Below, in pieces: positions 19,893 through 28,954 of a DNA stretch of 64,000 nucleotides; within the stretch, counting starts at the first letter, position 1; each line of letters begins with the position of its first letter. The notes under the pieces were generated by a model that worked only from the letters and a program-made list of their open reading frames with translations, did not search any database and was not told the DNA's origin. Source of the stretch: Chitinophaga skermanii (GTDB taxonomy: Bacteria > Bacteroidota > Bacteroidia > Chitinophagales > Chitinophagaceae); contig NZ_QLLL01000003.1 in the NCBI RefSeq assembly GCF_003259335.1, positions 124,001 through 188,000 on the forward strand, given 5' to 3'. The position numbers and the translations under genes are program-made.

Positions 19893-20828
19893 CTGGAATG
19901 TGTTGCGTAAGAATCGCATCACATACTGCATTACATCGTTGTACCAAGGATGGAAAAACCAAAATGTATGGGGCGTTCCATTTAAAGTAATTGCTTCCGT
20001 GGGAATATGGTAACGGTGTAGCGTATCCATGTACTCATCTCGCCCGGCATGAAAGCGGGGCATATCACTGTTGATGAAAAGGGTAGGAGCTGTATGTTGA
20101 TTGACATGTGTAAGGGGGGATGCTAGTACCCAATTCGCCGGCTTCTCCTCGTAAGTTCCACCCAACCATTGCGCCGCAACAGCTCCTTCAGCAGAAAGAG
20201 GATGTTTAAACGCCAATATGCCATCTATATCAATCGCCGCCTGTATATGAGACGAAGGCATACCAAGCAACAAACGATCATCAAAGAATGGGTCAAAATT
20301 GGTCGTCGCTATTAATGCTGCCATTTGACCACCCGATGAGCAGCCCAATACTGTCATCTTGCTTGTATCAATACGGAATTCCTTAGCCCTGCTTTTTACC
20401 CAACGAATACAACGTTTAATATCACGCACACCGGCAGGAAATGCTGCCTCCGGCGATAACCGGTATTCCACGCAAATCCCCACAAACCCATTCTTCGCCA
20501 ATGTAGTTGCCATTGTATGCATTTGTGTTTTATCGCCCGATCGCCAGCCACCTCCGTGAATGAGTACAACTGCTGGGTATTCCGATCTTAGCGTTGGGGC
20601 AAATATATCGGCTGTTAAAGAACGATGTTGTGTTGTAGCGTATGTTAAATTTGGATAGCAAACAATGTTAGCAGCCAGCTTTTCTGTTGCTACGCTGATA
20701 AATGGAAATTTCTTTAATTCCTTCTGTAATGTAGCAGCGATAGTAAAGGATGTATCGCGAGGGTAGATTTGTGCTTGAAGTTGGTTCGTACAGCTAAACA
20801 AGCATATGATATATATCCAGTTTCTCAT
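19881..20828 (-). CDS. Secreted alpha/beta-hydrolase, esterase/lipase type
   Basis: 315-residue esterase with a signal peptide (MRNWIYIICLFSCTNQLQAQ). The oxyanion motif HGGGWRSGDK is at 91-100 and the nucleophile elbow GCSSGGQ gives Ser164. A C-terminal NGTPHTFWFFHP probably supplies the catalytic His. The pattern matches the BD-FAE/Abhydrolase_3 type, often acting on feruloyl or acetyl esters of plant polysaccharides. The ATG overlaps the TGA of the pectinesterase gene (ATGA), so the two are translationally coupled and likely act on the same polymer. A start nine bases further upstream is possible but would lose the coupling. Confidence 0.87.
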   Translation of the reverse strand: MRNWIYIICLFSCTNQLQAQIYPRDTSFTIAATLQKELKKFPFISVATEKLAANIVCYPNLTYATTQHRSLTADIFAPTLRSEYPAVVLIHGGGWRSGDKTQMHTMATTLAKNGFVGICVEYRLSPEAAFPAGVRDIKRCIRWVKSRAKEFRIDTSKMTVLGCSSGGQMAALIATTNFDPFFDDRLLLGMPSSHIQAAIDIDGILAFKHPLSAEGAVAAQWLGGTYEEKPANWVLASPLTHVNQHTAPTLFINSDMPRFHAGRDEYMDTLHRYHIPTEAITLNGTPHTFWFFHPWYNDVMQYVMRFLRNTFQLKN

Positions 20829-21778
20829 GGTATCCAATTTTCAAAAATTCGAGTCAATGTGTAATTGCGCAATGCACGCTTATTCAATTGCTTACTCCAT
20901 CTTACACGCTTATCTACGGCGGCACCTGGTCCAGTATTACCATATTCGGCATAATAGGCAGTTCGTTCATTGCCTACATTATTCCAATTATGCCAACCTT
21001 CCTGCCTTATATGTGCACCCAAATGGCAACGAATAATCGCCACTTTTGCATAGGCCCGCCACGGCCTGCCAAGGTATACCTTCTTTACTTGCTCATCGGC
21101 TGTAAACCGGCAATCGAAAAATACCATCCCAAATCGTTGGTTCGCTAGGCCCGATGCTGCCGTTATGTAAGAATCGTTCTTACTGTGAATAGTGCAGGAT
21201 TGGAAAACAACGGTAGCCGGCCCAAATATAAAATCTGTAGTACCTGTGATATAGCAGTTTTTGAAGTACTGGCGACTTCGATCGTTAGCGGTTAACAGCG
21301 TATCTTGGTTACCCAGTAGTCGACAATTGTGCATTACAAATCGATCTCCGTCTACTTGCAACGCCACTGCTTGTCCAACTCGCCCGGCTGTATTTTCAAT
21401 ACATAAGTTTTCCATGCGAATATCATTCCCTTGTACCCAACAAGTAGCGGTAAGAAAGGTATGCATCACTGCTGAATCTTGTCCATATTGCTTACCTGTA
21501 TGATCGCTGAAAGAAATGATAGTGCTATCGCTGTTTTCACCAATAAATGTCACATTCGTTACCCAGGCATGCACAATTATCTTTTCTGTATACACACCAT
21601 TTTTTATAAATACTTGCACCGGTGTTGGTGAATAAGCGCGCATACTATTGATGGCTGATTGAATACTTGTATAATCACCCGAGCCATCCTGCGCAACAGT
21701 AATGGTGGCAGGGTAGGTCGTTTGACTCATGCCCGCAAAAGGCAATAAGCAGCATATAAGCGCGATGAGAATTTTCAT
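20825..21778 (-). CDS. Pectinesterase (carbohydrate esterase family 8)
   Basis: Removes methyl esters from homogalacturonan. 317 residues starting MKILIALICCLLPFAGMSQ (signal peptide); the frame extends nine codons further upstream but those are probably untranslated. The family signatures are all visible: DGSGDYTSIQSAI (31-43), GQAVALQVDGDRF (135-147), NQDTLL with Asp159, TDFIFGPA with the nucleophile Asp182, and LGRPWRAYA. The catalytic set is complete and the length is normal for a bacterial CE8 enzyme. Only the overlapping esterase and a nearby lectin-like surface protein suggest a pectin-related locus; no pectate lyase is in the window. Confidence 0.94.
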   Translation of the reverse strand: MKILIALICCLLPFAGMSQTTYPATITVAQDGSGDYTSIQSAINSMRAYSPTPVQVFIKNGVYTEKIIVHAWVTNVTFIGENSDSTIISFSDHTGKQYGQDSAVMHTFLTATCWVQGNDIRMENLCIENTAGRVGQAVALQVDGDRFVMHNCRLLGNQDTLLTANDRSRQYFKNCYITGTTDFIFGPATVVFQSCTIHSKNDSYITAASGLANQRFGMVFFDCRFTADEQVKKVYLGRPWRAYAKVAIIRCHLGAHIRQEGWHNWNNVGNERTAYYAEYGNTGPGAAVDKRVRWSKQLNKRALRNYTLTRIFENWIP

Positions 21779-21871
21779 AGCAAGCGTTTCGTGGAACGAG
21801 AACAATTTACCATGAATGAAGTGGATATTTGTGGTTGATGAAGGATTTATTTACGCAATCGTTCCCATCAA

Positions 21872-23815
21872 CTAACGTAACAGCAAAATGGTGCCCTTTC
21901 TCGAAAATGTACGCCCTGTGTAGTCTTTCCCTTGTACCATCCAAATGTAATTCCCCGCATCTGCAGGCATACCTTTAATGGTGCCGTCCCAGCCAACACG
22001 TAAATCTTTCGTATAGAAAATTTCCTGTCCCCAACGATTCCAAATTCTGAAATAATCTAAGGCTGGTACCCCGGGTGCAATTACTTTGAAAATATCATTC
22101 CTACCATCATTATTGGGTGTAAAAGCATTAGGCACATAAAACTCCGGTCCAGCATATACTTTCACTTTTATTTCGTCTTCTTCACGACAACCCTCTGGTG
22201 TGGTAACGATGATGCGGTAAATTTGATCGGCTTGCAAACTCGCTACTGGGTTGGGAATAGTAGCGTCATTAAGCCCCATCGATGGTTGCCACGTATATTG
22301 TACATTATTACCAAAAGCATGTGATTGTAATTGTAAGGGTTGGAACATGGCCACCGTTGTGTCACTAGTGGCGGTTAAACGAAGCGAGATAATGTCGAAG
22401 GTAGATGTAACAGGTTTTGCAGCACAACCCAAATCACTGGCAGCACGTAAGGTAGCGGTGTATTTTCCATAGGCTGGATACGTGTAATTCATATGTTGCC
22501 CCATTATGGAAGCGCCGTTCCCTAATTCCCAATTCCAGCTACTAATGGGAATAGTTGGCGTTAAATTCACACCGGTAAATTCACTCTGGTCACCAAAACA
22601 AGTATTCCTTGCTAATGCTTGTATAACTGGTGTAGGGGCTACTTGTACTGTTTTGGTTGTTTGACTCGTACAGCCCTGTAACGTAGTTACTTGTAAGTTG
22701 ATTTGGTAAAATCCTAATGCCGTATAGGGTGCCACCGCGTTTCTACTCAGCGCTGTTTCTCCATTATTAAAATCCCAATGGTAGGTACCCAAATCACCTA
22801 CGGCCACTTTCGTTAAATCTTGCATTTGGAACAAGGTGCCTTCACATAAAACACTCGGCCCGAAGTCTACAACAGGGTAGGAACTAATAGTTACATCTGT
22901 ACGCATGGTATCCGACACGCATCCACTATTGTCTTCAATCACCATTTTCACTGGGTATTTACCGGCGCCCGGGTATTGATGCAAAGCAGGAACAGGATCA
23001 GTAGTAATGGTACCATCTCCCAAATCCCACCAATAACGGGTAATAGATCCAAAAGAACTGCTGGCATTATAGAATTGCACAGGTGTACCCTCACATAAAA
23101 TTTGTGCGCTGTTAAAACTAAAGGCCGGATGTAAAGCCGCGCAAAATTGTTGTTTGTTAGATGAACCTCCGGTTGATCCACCAAAACCCCAATACACGTT
23201 AGGATCTCCGTAAAATATATCCGTAACAAGATCTTTTTGAATCCGCAATCTTTCTACTTGGTCAACACTTACAATTAACGTAGTAGTAGGTGCATCCCAT
23301 TCCACGCGTAGCAAATGCCATTTACAATCTTCAATATTATCCACCCCATCTATCACTTGTACCGGCCCTGCTAAATTGCCATTCACATCCGAATGGTTCG
23401 ATAACCCATTCTGCTGTATCGCCAAATGATCGTACGAAGGGTCCGACTCGTCCGAGTTTTGCCAAGTATCTATCAACACACCCAAAGAAGGACTAATACC
23501 CTTAAAACCCAAACCCTGCCCAGTAGCCCCAAGGTTAGTGCCTTGTGTTTGAAGAATGAAACCAATACCATCAGCACCACTTTCATCCTTACAACCAAGG
23601 TTCACTTCAAATACATAATTGAATGATTGCGTAAGGTCGATCTTCGTTTTGTTCCATACCGTGCCGCTGGAATTGGATTGATCCTGGGTAAGGGTATAAC
23701 AATTACACGTATTCTGCGTAGCAGTACCGTTAAGGATATAAGGAGTTTGTAATTGGGCGTTCAACTGTTGACATAACAACAGCATACTAAATAATATGCC
23801 TACAATTCTATTCAT
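21872..23815 (-). CDS. Lectin/PKD surface protein with gliding-motility C-terminal domain (T9SS type B)
   Basis: 647 residues, signal peptide MNRIVGILFSMLLLCQQLNAQ. Residues about 25-225 look like an L-type (legume-type) lectin domain: TKIDLTQSFNYVFEVNLG, GADGIGFILQ, HLLRVEWDAPTTTLIVSVD, YWGFGGSTGG. Three PKD repeats follow, with WDLGDGT, WDFNNGE and WNWELGNGA as landmarks. The C-terminus (PNAFTPNNDGRNDIFKV, WNRWGQEIFY, DAGNYIWMVQGKDYTG) is the CHU_C domain used for T9SS export of adhesins. Likely a surface carbohydrate-binding protein. It ends 93 bases upstream of the pectinesterase start, same strand, and may target the cells to the polymer those enzymes attack. Confidence 0.9.
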   Translation of the reverse strand: MNRIVGILFSMLLLCQQLNAQLQTPYILNGTATQNTCNCYTLTQDQSNSSGTVWNKTKIDLTQSFNYVFEVNLGCKDESGADGIGFILQTQGTNLGATGQGLGFKGISPSLGVLIDTWQNSDESDPSYDHLAIQQNGLSNHSDVNGNLAGPVQVIDGVDNIEDCKWHLLRVEWDAPTTTLIVSVDQVERLRIQKDLVTDIFYGDPNVYWGFGGSTGGSSNKQQFCAALHPAFSFNSAQILCEGTPVQFYNASSSFGSITRYWWDLGDGTITTDPVPALHQYPGAGKYPVKMVIEDNSGCVSDTMRTDVTISSYPVVDFGPSVLCEGTLFQMQDLTKVAVGDLGTYHWDFNNGETALSRNAVAPYTALGFYQINLQVTTLQGCTSQTTKTVQVAPTPVIQALARNTCFGDQSEFTGVNLTPTIPISSWNWELGNGASIMGQHMNYTYPAYGKYTATLRAASDLGCAAKPVTSTFDIISLRLTATSDTTVAMFQPLQLQSHAFGNNVQYTWQPSMGLNDATIPNPVASLQADQIYRIIVTTPEGCREEDEIKVKVYAGPEFYVPNAFTPNNDGRNDIFKVIAPGVPALDYFRIWNRWGQEIFYTKDLRVGWDGTIKGMPADAGNYIWMVQGKDYTGRTFSRKGTILLLR

Positions 23816-23910
23816 ATGGTTGGGATGGCAATTTACTGTCAGGTGGTGGAGCGTGCTACAAAATACACAACGCCTTTGTAAATGTCAAACCCAATCGACG
23901 ATTTCCTTGT

Positions 23911-23942
23911 AAAATAAGACGGGCCATTGAAAAATAGCCCGT
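23911..23942 (-). terminator. Terminator of the S24 regulator gene
   Basis: Minus-strand hairpin ACGGGC / GCCCGT with a 12-base loop, followed by CTTATTTTAC. It lies 136 bases after the stop of the regulator at 24078. Confidence 0.55.
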
Positions 23943-24077
23943 TTTGATGTTCATCTTGCTGTTATGTGTAATTCGTACTGTATGCTGAATGCATAGTTCG
24001 ATACACAAATATATTTCGCTATAATCTTCCATGAACCAGTGTTTACATGGACTTTACATAGCCGGTACTTCTACGTA

Positions 24078-24827
24078 TTAAGCACTTAGTGCAGGCATTT
24101 CACGACTTACATAACCAATAAATTTCCAAATTTCCAGCACCTCGTGCACATTCACGGCATAGGGTTCGTATAATTCATTCAACGACGATAATACAAGCGT
24201 ACCGTCTTTCTTCACCCTATTCTCCACCAATTTGAAGATAATATCCTCTTCACCACCTTTCAGTACAAGAATACACGCAGTGTTGTTCTTCAAATGCAAC
24301 CAATCATCCACATATTGTCCAATTACATGACTACCATCCGGTATCGGCAACATAGAATCGCCGCTCACGGGGAACATACGGATGGTTTTATCTTTCGGTA
24401 AACCAGGGAGTGAAAACTTCGGCAAGTTGGTAATAAATTCCGGGTCACTAAACCCAGTACGGTAACCGGCTTTAGCTTTCGCAGGTACAAATTCCATGTT
24501 CTCCTCGTTCGCATCATTTACCGTAATGGGCAACACGCGGATTTTCTGGCCGCTAATGTCAATTGTAGTGGCTGTTTCGATTTTGAACACTTCTTCTGCC
24601 GGTAAAGCCGATAAATCGGTAAGCAATAGGTGGTCGATGCTGATGTTGAAACTTTTTGATACGGCTACGATGTCTTCCAGTCGTGGGTTTTTCGTTTTGC
24701 CGCCTTCATGGGCCGAGATTTTTGTACGGGTGAAACCCAGTAAGCTCGCTAATTGGAGTTGTGTTAAATTCTTCCGCTTCCGCAAGAACTTAATATTACT
24801 CGACCAATAAACAGCGTGTTGATCCAT
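24078..24827 (-). CDS. XRE-type transcription regulator with S24 (LexA-like) peptidase domain
   Basis: 249 residues. The N-terminal helix-turn-helix (about 8-65) contains LTQLQLASLLGFTRTKISAHEGG. The C-terminal half is a LexA/CI-type domain with Ser158 in FPVSGDSMLPIPDG and Lys199 in DIIFKLVENRV as the expected Ser-Lys dyad. An Ala120-Gly121 bond in KAKAGYRTGFSDPEF is a candidate self-cleavage site. This is the general plan of a damage-responsive repressor. No phage genes are nearby, so it is probably a chromosomal regulator. It is divergent from rluF. A -7 element (TACTTTTG, minus strand, 24870-24877) lies upstream without a clear -33 partner. Confidence 0.9.
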   Translation of the reverse strand: MDQHAVYWSSNIKFLRKRKNLTQLQLASLLGFTRTKISAHEGGKTKNPRLEDIVAVSKSFNISIDHLLLTDLSALPAEEVFKIETATTIDISGQKIRVLPITVNDANEENMEFVPAKAKAGYRTGFSDPEFITNLPKFSLPGLPKDKTIRMFPVSGDSMLPIPDGSHVIGQYVDDWLHLKNNTACILVLKGGEEDIIFKLVENRVKKDGTLVLSSLNELYEPYAVNVHEVLEIWKFIGYVSREMPALSA

Positions 24828-24902
24828 TTTGAAATATTAATAAAAATTCGTATGAGTTAGTTAGCCTGGCAAAAGTAAAAGATTATCCCGACAATCGCCT
24901 GT

Positions 24903-24933
24903 TTTGAAAGCATTTGTAATTGAAGTAGTTTTG
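24903..24933 (+). promoter_or_regulatory. Consensus Bacteroidota promoter of rluF
   Basis: TTTG, 19-base spacer, TAGTTTTG: an exact fit to TTTG-N19-21-TAnnTTTG. The predicted start leaves only about a dozen untranslated bases before the ATG at 24951. Confidence 0.75.
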
Positions 24934-24950
24934 CAAGGAATTGCGGAAAT

Positions 24951-25700
24951 ATGGATATCAGTATCAATAAATATATTAGCGAAACAGGATTTTGCAGCAG
25001 GAGAGAAGCTGATAAGTATATCGATCAAGGTCGTGTTACTATTAACGATAACGTGGCTTTGAAAGGAAACCGTGTGGGGCCTGGCGACGTGGTAGAAATA
25101 GATGGAGAGCCTTTAAAGAAAAAGAGAAAAGAATCTACCTATATCGCCCTCAATAAACCGAAAGGCATCACTTGTACAACGGATCTAAAAGATAAAACCA
25201 ATATCATCGATTACGTCAACTTCAAAACAAGGATCTTCCCCATCGGCCGCCTCGATAAGCTATCTGAAGGTTTGATTTTCCTCACGAATGATGGCGATAT
25301 CGTTAATAAAATTCTCCGCGCCGGTAACCAGCACGAGAAGGAATATATTGTTACCGTAGACCAACCCATTACGCTAGAATTTATCAAAGCCATGCGCAGC
25401 GGCGTGAAAATTCTAGGTACCGTTACCCAAAAATGCTTCGTGCAACAAGAAGGCGACAGGCGCTTCCGCATTATCCTCACGCAAGGCCTTAACCGCCAAA
25501 TTAGAAGAATGTGCGAGGCCCTCGGCTACAAAGTAGAAACCTTAAAACGCACGCGTATAATGAATATGACTTTGAAAGACCTCCCGGTGGGTAAATGGCG
25601 TTTCTTCACCAAAGATGAAATCGATACAATTAATAAAATGGTAGCTACCAGCAGTAAAACACAAGATGGTAAATCCAACCTGGAAGGGATGGATGAATAA
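24951..25700 (+). CDS. rluF: 23S rRNA pseudouridine synthase RluF
   Basis: Converts a uridine of 23S rRNA (U2604 in E. coli numbering) to pseudouridine. The S4 RNA-binding domain fills residues 1-55 (NKYISETGFCSRREADKYID). The catalytic domain follows with IALNKPKGITCTTD, the catalytic Asp102 in GRLDKLSEGLIFLTNDGD, KEYIVTVDQPIT and QGLNRQIRRMCEALGY. The KEYIVTV...NRQIRRMC pattern and the N-terminal S4 domain point to RluF rather than RsuA or RluB. The final 30 residues are a variable charged tail. Convergent with the minus-strand gene at 25721. Confidence 0.93.
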   Translation: MDISINKYISETGFCSRREADKYIDQGRVTINDNVALKGNRVGPGDVVEIDGEPLKKKRKESTYIALNKPKGITCTTDLKDKTNIIDYVNFKTRIFPIGRLDKLSEGLIFLTNDGDIVNKILRAGNQHEKEYIVTVDQPITLEFIKAMRSGVKILGTVTQKCFVQQEGDRRFRIILTQGLNRQIRRMCEALGYKVETLKRTRIMNMTLKDLPVGKWRFFTKDEIDTINKMVATSSKTQDGKSNLEGMDE

Positions 25701-25720
25701 AGTATTCGATCTAGCTAGAT

Positions 25721-26320
25721 TTATTGATGCGCTTGCATGCTAATCTTCTCCACCAAGCTACCCAATGTATCTATGGGTTTTTCGAAGTAACGTTTCGTTA
25801 GTTGCATCACCGTTTTAATGCTGCGTTCTTGGTCAATGATATGAGCGAGTTCTTCTCTCGACCAGTCTTCTTGCATTTCTTCCAGTTCTTCAGGGGAGAG
25901 GATGTGGGTGTTCATGACTTCCATTTCTTCTAATAATAAAGCGCCTTCGTTGATGAATACTTGTAAGTCGGCCCCGTGTTTTACACGCAGGCGGCGGCCC
26001 ATTTTACTGAGGTGGAAACCGTATAAGTCAATGGTGCTATTAAGGGCAAGGGCAGCTATTTCCGTATGGGGGAACTGCTGTTGAAAGGTGGTTTCTATAC
26101 TTGAAGGATGGGCTTGAAAGAAGGCAACAGGAAGTTCGTTATGCACGATGTAGATGTAGTTATTCCATTCGCCGATGTATTTGTCTTTGGAAAAAAGGGT
26201 GTCGAGGAACGGAGTAGGAGGTGCTGATTCTACTAATGTCCATCCCAAAACCTCGGCAACAGCAGCTATTGTGATGTTGTCTTTTTTCTCTATAACCACT
26301 ACATGGAACTTCCAACCCAT
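25721..26320 (-). CDS. Hypothetical protein
   Basis: 199 residues, no signal peptide and no membrane segment, so cytoplasmic. I do not recognise the family. It opens MGWKFHVVVIEKKDNITIAA and has a WNNYIYIVHNELPVAFFQ beta-rich region. It ends in an acidic helical part (SPEELEEMQEDWSREELAHI) followed by an amphipathic helix. It is the last gene of a minus-strand run (28257 to 25721) with 30 bases separating it from the membrane-protein gene upstream, so it is likely co-transcribed. Confidence 0.7.
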   Translation of the reverse strand: MGWKFHVVVIEKKDNITIAAVAEVLGWTLVESAPPTPFLDTLFSKDKYIGEWNNYIYIVHNELPVAFFQAHPSSIETTFQQQFPHTEIAALALNSTIDLYGFHLSKMGRRLRVKHGADLQVFINEGALLLEEMEVMNTHILSPEELEEMQEDWSREELAHIIDQERSIKTVMQLTKRYFEKPIDTLGSLVEKISMQAHQ

Positions 26321-26350
26321 ATCAATATATAATTTCTTGCACAGAATGTT

Positions 26351-26899
26351 TTAACGGCGCAAATGTCGGGAATTCGTTTGTCTTTTCCCAAAGATACGGG
26401 TCGCAAAATAACGGAGGATTAATACCATGCACACAAGGCTGTTCATTACATAGAAAACCGTTTTGAACGTAGAACAGGCTGCTACGAATCCCGCTAAGCT
26501 ATTACTACGTAGTTGTAAGAAAATAGCAAAGCTGAAGTTCTCCAAATAATCGAATCCCATGCCTATAAGTAAGAAAAAGAACAAGGTTTTCTGTACACCC
26601 GGGTGTTCTAATGTTTTTACAGCGCTGGCAAATAGGGCTGTATACAGTAAAGGGAATATTAGGTCTACGATGAAGTAAGTATAGTAAAAACGGGGGAGTA
26701 TATAACACGCGTTTTTGGCTTTGATAACATAGGCTGCATCAAAGAAATGACCATAACTTTCGCTTGGATGTACGTCGATCGGGCCGGTGCAAGGACCTCC
26801 ATTCACCAAGTATAAGGGCTTGATGTAGTAAAAGATCAACATAAAGAGTACGGTCAACAAGATATACCGTAATATAAATCGCGGGGCAATGTATTGCAT
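26351..26899 (-). CDS. Hypothetical integral membrane protein
   Basis: 182 residues with about five hydrophobic helices (ILRYILLTVLFMLIFYYI, YFIVDLIFPLLYTALFASAV, TLFFFLLIGMGFDYLENFSF, AACSTFKTVFYVMNSLVCMV and its extension). The first loop carries conserved-looking CTGPIDVHPSESYGHFFDA. The helix with GFDYLENFSF contains acidic residues within the membrane, which may be functional. The C-terminus is basic. No family recognised. Gap of eleven bases to the acetyltransferase gene upstream, so same operon. Confidence 0.72.
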   Translation of the reverse strand: MQYIAPRFILRYILLTVLFMLIFYYIKPLYLVNGGPCTGPIDVHPSESYGHFFDAAYVIKAKNACYILPRFYYTYFIVDLIFPLLYTALFASAVKTLEHPGVQKTLFFFLLIGMGFDYLENFSFAIFLQLRSNSLAGFVAACSTFKTVFYVMNSLVCMVLILRYFATRIFGKRQTNSRHLRR

Positions 26900-26910
26900 G
26901 GTTCTTGTTT

Positions 26911-27429
26911 TTACACTTCGTCGAATGCGGCGGGATATACCACAGTACCTCTAACATTATTTAAGCCATTTGGTTGTAAAGCCAAAGCCATAAATGCTTC
27001 CGACGGAACTTTATAATGGGTATCTATATGCCAATTGGCTGCAGGTGCAAACCCATATTTCGGGTAATAATTTGCATGGCCTACTACCACGATACTTTGA
27101 AAGCCTAGTTGACGCGCTTTCCTTGTACCTTCTTTAATTAATGCACCACCTACACCTTGTAATTGATGCGTGGGTAACACAGCCATGGGCGCTAATGCCA
27201 GGCTTTCATGCGAAGCATCGCCATCTTTTATCTGGATGCGGGTGAATAATATATGACCAACAACTTGATCGCCAATTTGCGCTACCAACGATAAGCCGGG
27301 TATCCAAGCATCAGATTGCCGGAGTTTATCTACCAGCTTCGCTTCATTGGGTTGCCCGAATGCTATTTCATTGATTTTGTATATCTCGCTTACATCCTGC
27401 GGTGTTTCTTCTCGGATAATGATTTGCAT
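26911..27429 (-). CDS. GNAT N-acetyltransferase (YhbS-like)
   Basis: 172 residues, cytoplasmic. Begins MQIIIREETPQDVSEIYKINEIAFG. The acetyl-CoA binding site is LAPMAVLPTHQLQGVGGALIKEG (Q/RxxGxG/A motif present as QLQGVGG). The later GFQSIVVVGHANYYPKYGF with a YPKYGF block is typical of the YhbS group. The substrate is unknown. It sits between a membrane reductase gene and a membrane-protein gene, with gaps of about 12 bases on each side. Confidence 0.87.
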   Translation of the reverse strand: MQIIIREETPQDVSEIYKINEIAFGQPNEAKLVDKLRQSDAWIPGLSLVAQIGDQVVGHILFTRIQIKDGDASHESLALAPMAVLPTHQLQGVGGALIKEGTRKARQLGFQSIVVVGHANYYPKYGFAPAANWHIDTHYKVPSEAFMALALQPNGLNNVRGTVVYPAAFDEV

Positions 27430-27441
27430 GGTGCCTTATTT

Positions 27442-28257
27442 TTATACTTCTGGTTCTTCTTTCAAATGCTGTAACGAGTAAATAGGTAAGCCGGGAAATA
27501 ATATAGGAACAGATTTTATATAGTCTTGGTATGACTTCTTCCCACGGTGACGAATAAATTGCTTCCGCTCCAACCGAACCGTACTACTAATCATCACCCC
27601 GAAAATACTGATCATTCCAAAAGCCACAATAAGCCATTGCCACCATGTTTGATAGAATGGAAAGCCTACAATAAAACTACCCACCCATACCAATAATTCA
27701 CCAAAGTAATTCGGGTAACGCACCCAGCTAAACAAGCCCTTTTGCACAAACTCTTCCGGGTTGCTGCGTTTATAATACGACTTCTGGAAATCGGCAATGC
27801 TTTCAATAAATAAACCGAGGTACATGATAAATAACCCCGTATACACAACCGGGCTTAGCCACATGCCCAGTGTAAACTTCGTTTGCGTAGCAAATACAAC
27901 GGGGGCAAACATACAAGTATAAGTAACACTTACACTTACCCAAACCCCGATCTTCGCTTGTAAAGGAATGTTTTGCGCTTTGGAAGTAAGGTCTGATACA
28001 AGTTGATGGTAACTTTCATTCCGCTCCCGTCGAACAATAAAGAGTCCTAACCGTAGTCCCCAAGCGAGAATACCTGCTATTTGAAACCAATTGTACCAAT
28101 GTAATTGCTGGTAAAAACTTAGGCAGAAGGCCGCGCTTACAGCTACAAAAGAGAAAGCATACCCTACGCTAACAAACCATACCGTTTTTCGAAATCCTAC
28201 TGCCGTAACTAAGAGGCACATACCGAAAACGATGAATAATACTTCCAGAATTAACAT
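27442..28257 (-). CDS. DUF1295 family membrane protein (steroid 5-alpha-reductase-like)
   Basis: 271-residue inner-membrane protein with six to seven hydrophobic helices. The C-terminal half contains the diagnostic IADFQKSYYKRSNPEEFVQKG...WVRYPNYFGELLVWVG, in which the YPNYFGE box is the NADPH-site region of the 5-alpha-reductase/isoprenylcysteine methyltransferase fold. The frame is open to a TTG at 28296, but the ATG at 28257 (MLILEVLFIVFGMCLLV) gives a better hydrophobic start. It leads the minus-strand operon down to 25721. Probable lipid or polyprenoid-type reductase; the substrate is not known. Confidence 0.85.
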   Translation of the reverse strand: MLILEVLFIVFGMCLLVTAVGFRKTVWFVSVGYAFSFVAVSAAFCLSFYQQLHWYNWFQIAGILAWGLRLGLFIVRRERNESYHQLVSDLTSKAQNIPLQAKIGVWVSVSVTYTCMFAPVVFATQTKFTLGMWLSPVVYTGLFIMYLGLFIESIADFQKSYYKRSNPEEFVQKGLFSWVRYPNYFGELLVWVGSFIVGFPFYQTWWQWLIVAFGMISIFGVMISSTVRLERKQFIRHRGKKSYQDYIKSVPILFPGLPIYSLQHLKEEPEV

Positions 28258-28496
28258 AACACCTTGCTTTAGAATAACGATGATAAATTTATCCAATTAT
28301 CACCAGCAGGCGAAATTATTTCTCTATTTGTGGCCGTATTTTTTTATGCAGTTCCTTGTAAACTTGTAAAGGCGCTACAAACATCCACCTCTTAAGGTGA
28401 AGTTAAATTGGGGTTAACGGGGGAATCAATTTATATATTTTGCGTGATGTACTGTACCGTACCGCCCTGCCAAAATACAGGGCGGGAGATAGGGTT
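28258..28496. other. Intergenic region with a GC-rich hairpin
   Basis: Holds the 5' region of the DUF1295 operon and the 3' region of the gene at 28497. A perfect 8-bp stem CCGCCCTG/CAGGGCGG (28462-28485) could end the minus-strand transcript but has no T tract after it. Confidence 0.35.
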
Positions 28497-28826
28497 TTAT
28501 GGATAGAATAATTTAAGCATTGCTACTGTTTGCATAGCCGTGTCAGTTAGTTCTAACATGTTATGCAACGACAATAATTCATTTTCGCTGAGCATTAGGT
28601 GTACATGGTACGAAGGTGTAGGCAATACAATAGATTTCCTATGCGCTTCGCAAGCAGGTTTCAAATTCAATACATTTGCGTCGACCATTCGCTTGAAGGC
28701 CGCATACTCGCTGTGTGATAAGGTTAACAAGGTACTCTCAAAACCAATTTGAAAGGTACCGCAATGAATGCACTGTACTACGTAACCGTCATCTTCATAA
28801 TACCAATGATTAAACTCGCACATCAT
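28497..28826 (-). CDS. Small conserved-type protein, resembles DUF6686
   Basis: About 109 residues, cytoplasmic. The first start giving a compact protein is ATGATG at 28826 (MMCEFNHWYYEDDGYVVQCIHCGTF); the frame is open further upstream (28949) but that part looks non-coding and runs across the kptA promoter. A C-x2-C pair in QCIHC suggests a metal-binding knuckle. The remainder (TLLTLSHSEYAAFKRMVD, HLMLSENELLSLHNMLE) looks helical. My memory of DUF6686-type Bacteroidota proteins fits, but I cannot confirm it. Divergent from kptA. Confidence 0.6.
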   Translation of the reverse strand: MMCEFNHWYYEDDGYVVQCIHCGTFQIGFESTLLTLSHSEYAAFKRMVDANVLNLKPACEAHRKSIVLPTPSYHVHLMLSENELLSLHNMLELTDTAMQTVAMLKLFYP

Positions 28827-28913
28827 ATTCGTTTGATTGTTCACAATACAAATATCAGCAGCCCATCTCACCCAAACGGGAGAATGGCTTACCAATGTCG
28901 GAATGTGCGGATA

Positions 28914-28946
28914 TTTGACATAACAATGATTTTTCTCGTACTTTTG
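28914..28946 (+). promoter_or_regulatory. Consensus promoter of kptA, near-leaderless
   Basis: TTTG, 21-base spacer, TACTTTTG. The -7 element ends eight bases before the ATG at 28955, so the transcript would have almost no leader. Confidence 0.7.
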
Positions 28947-28954
28947 CAAGTATT

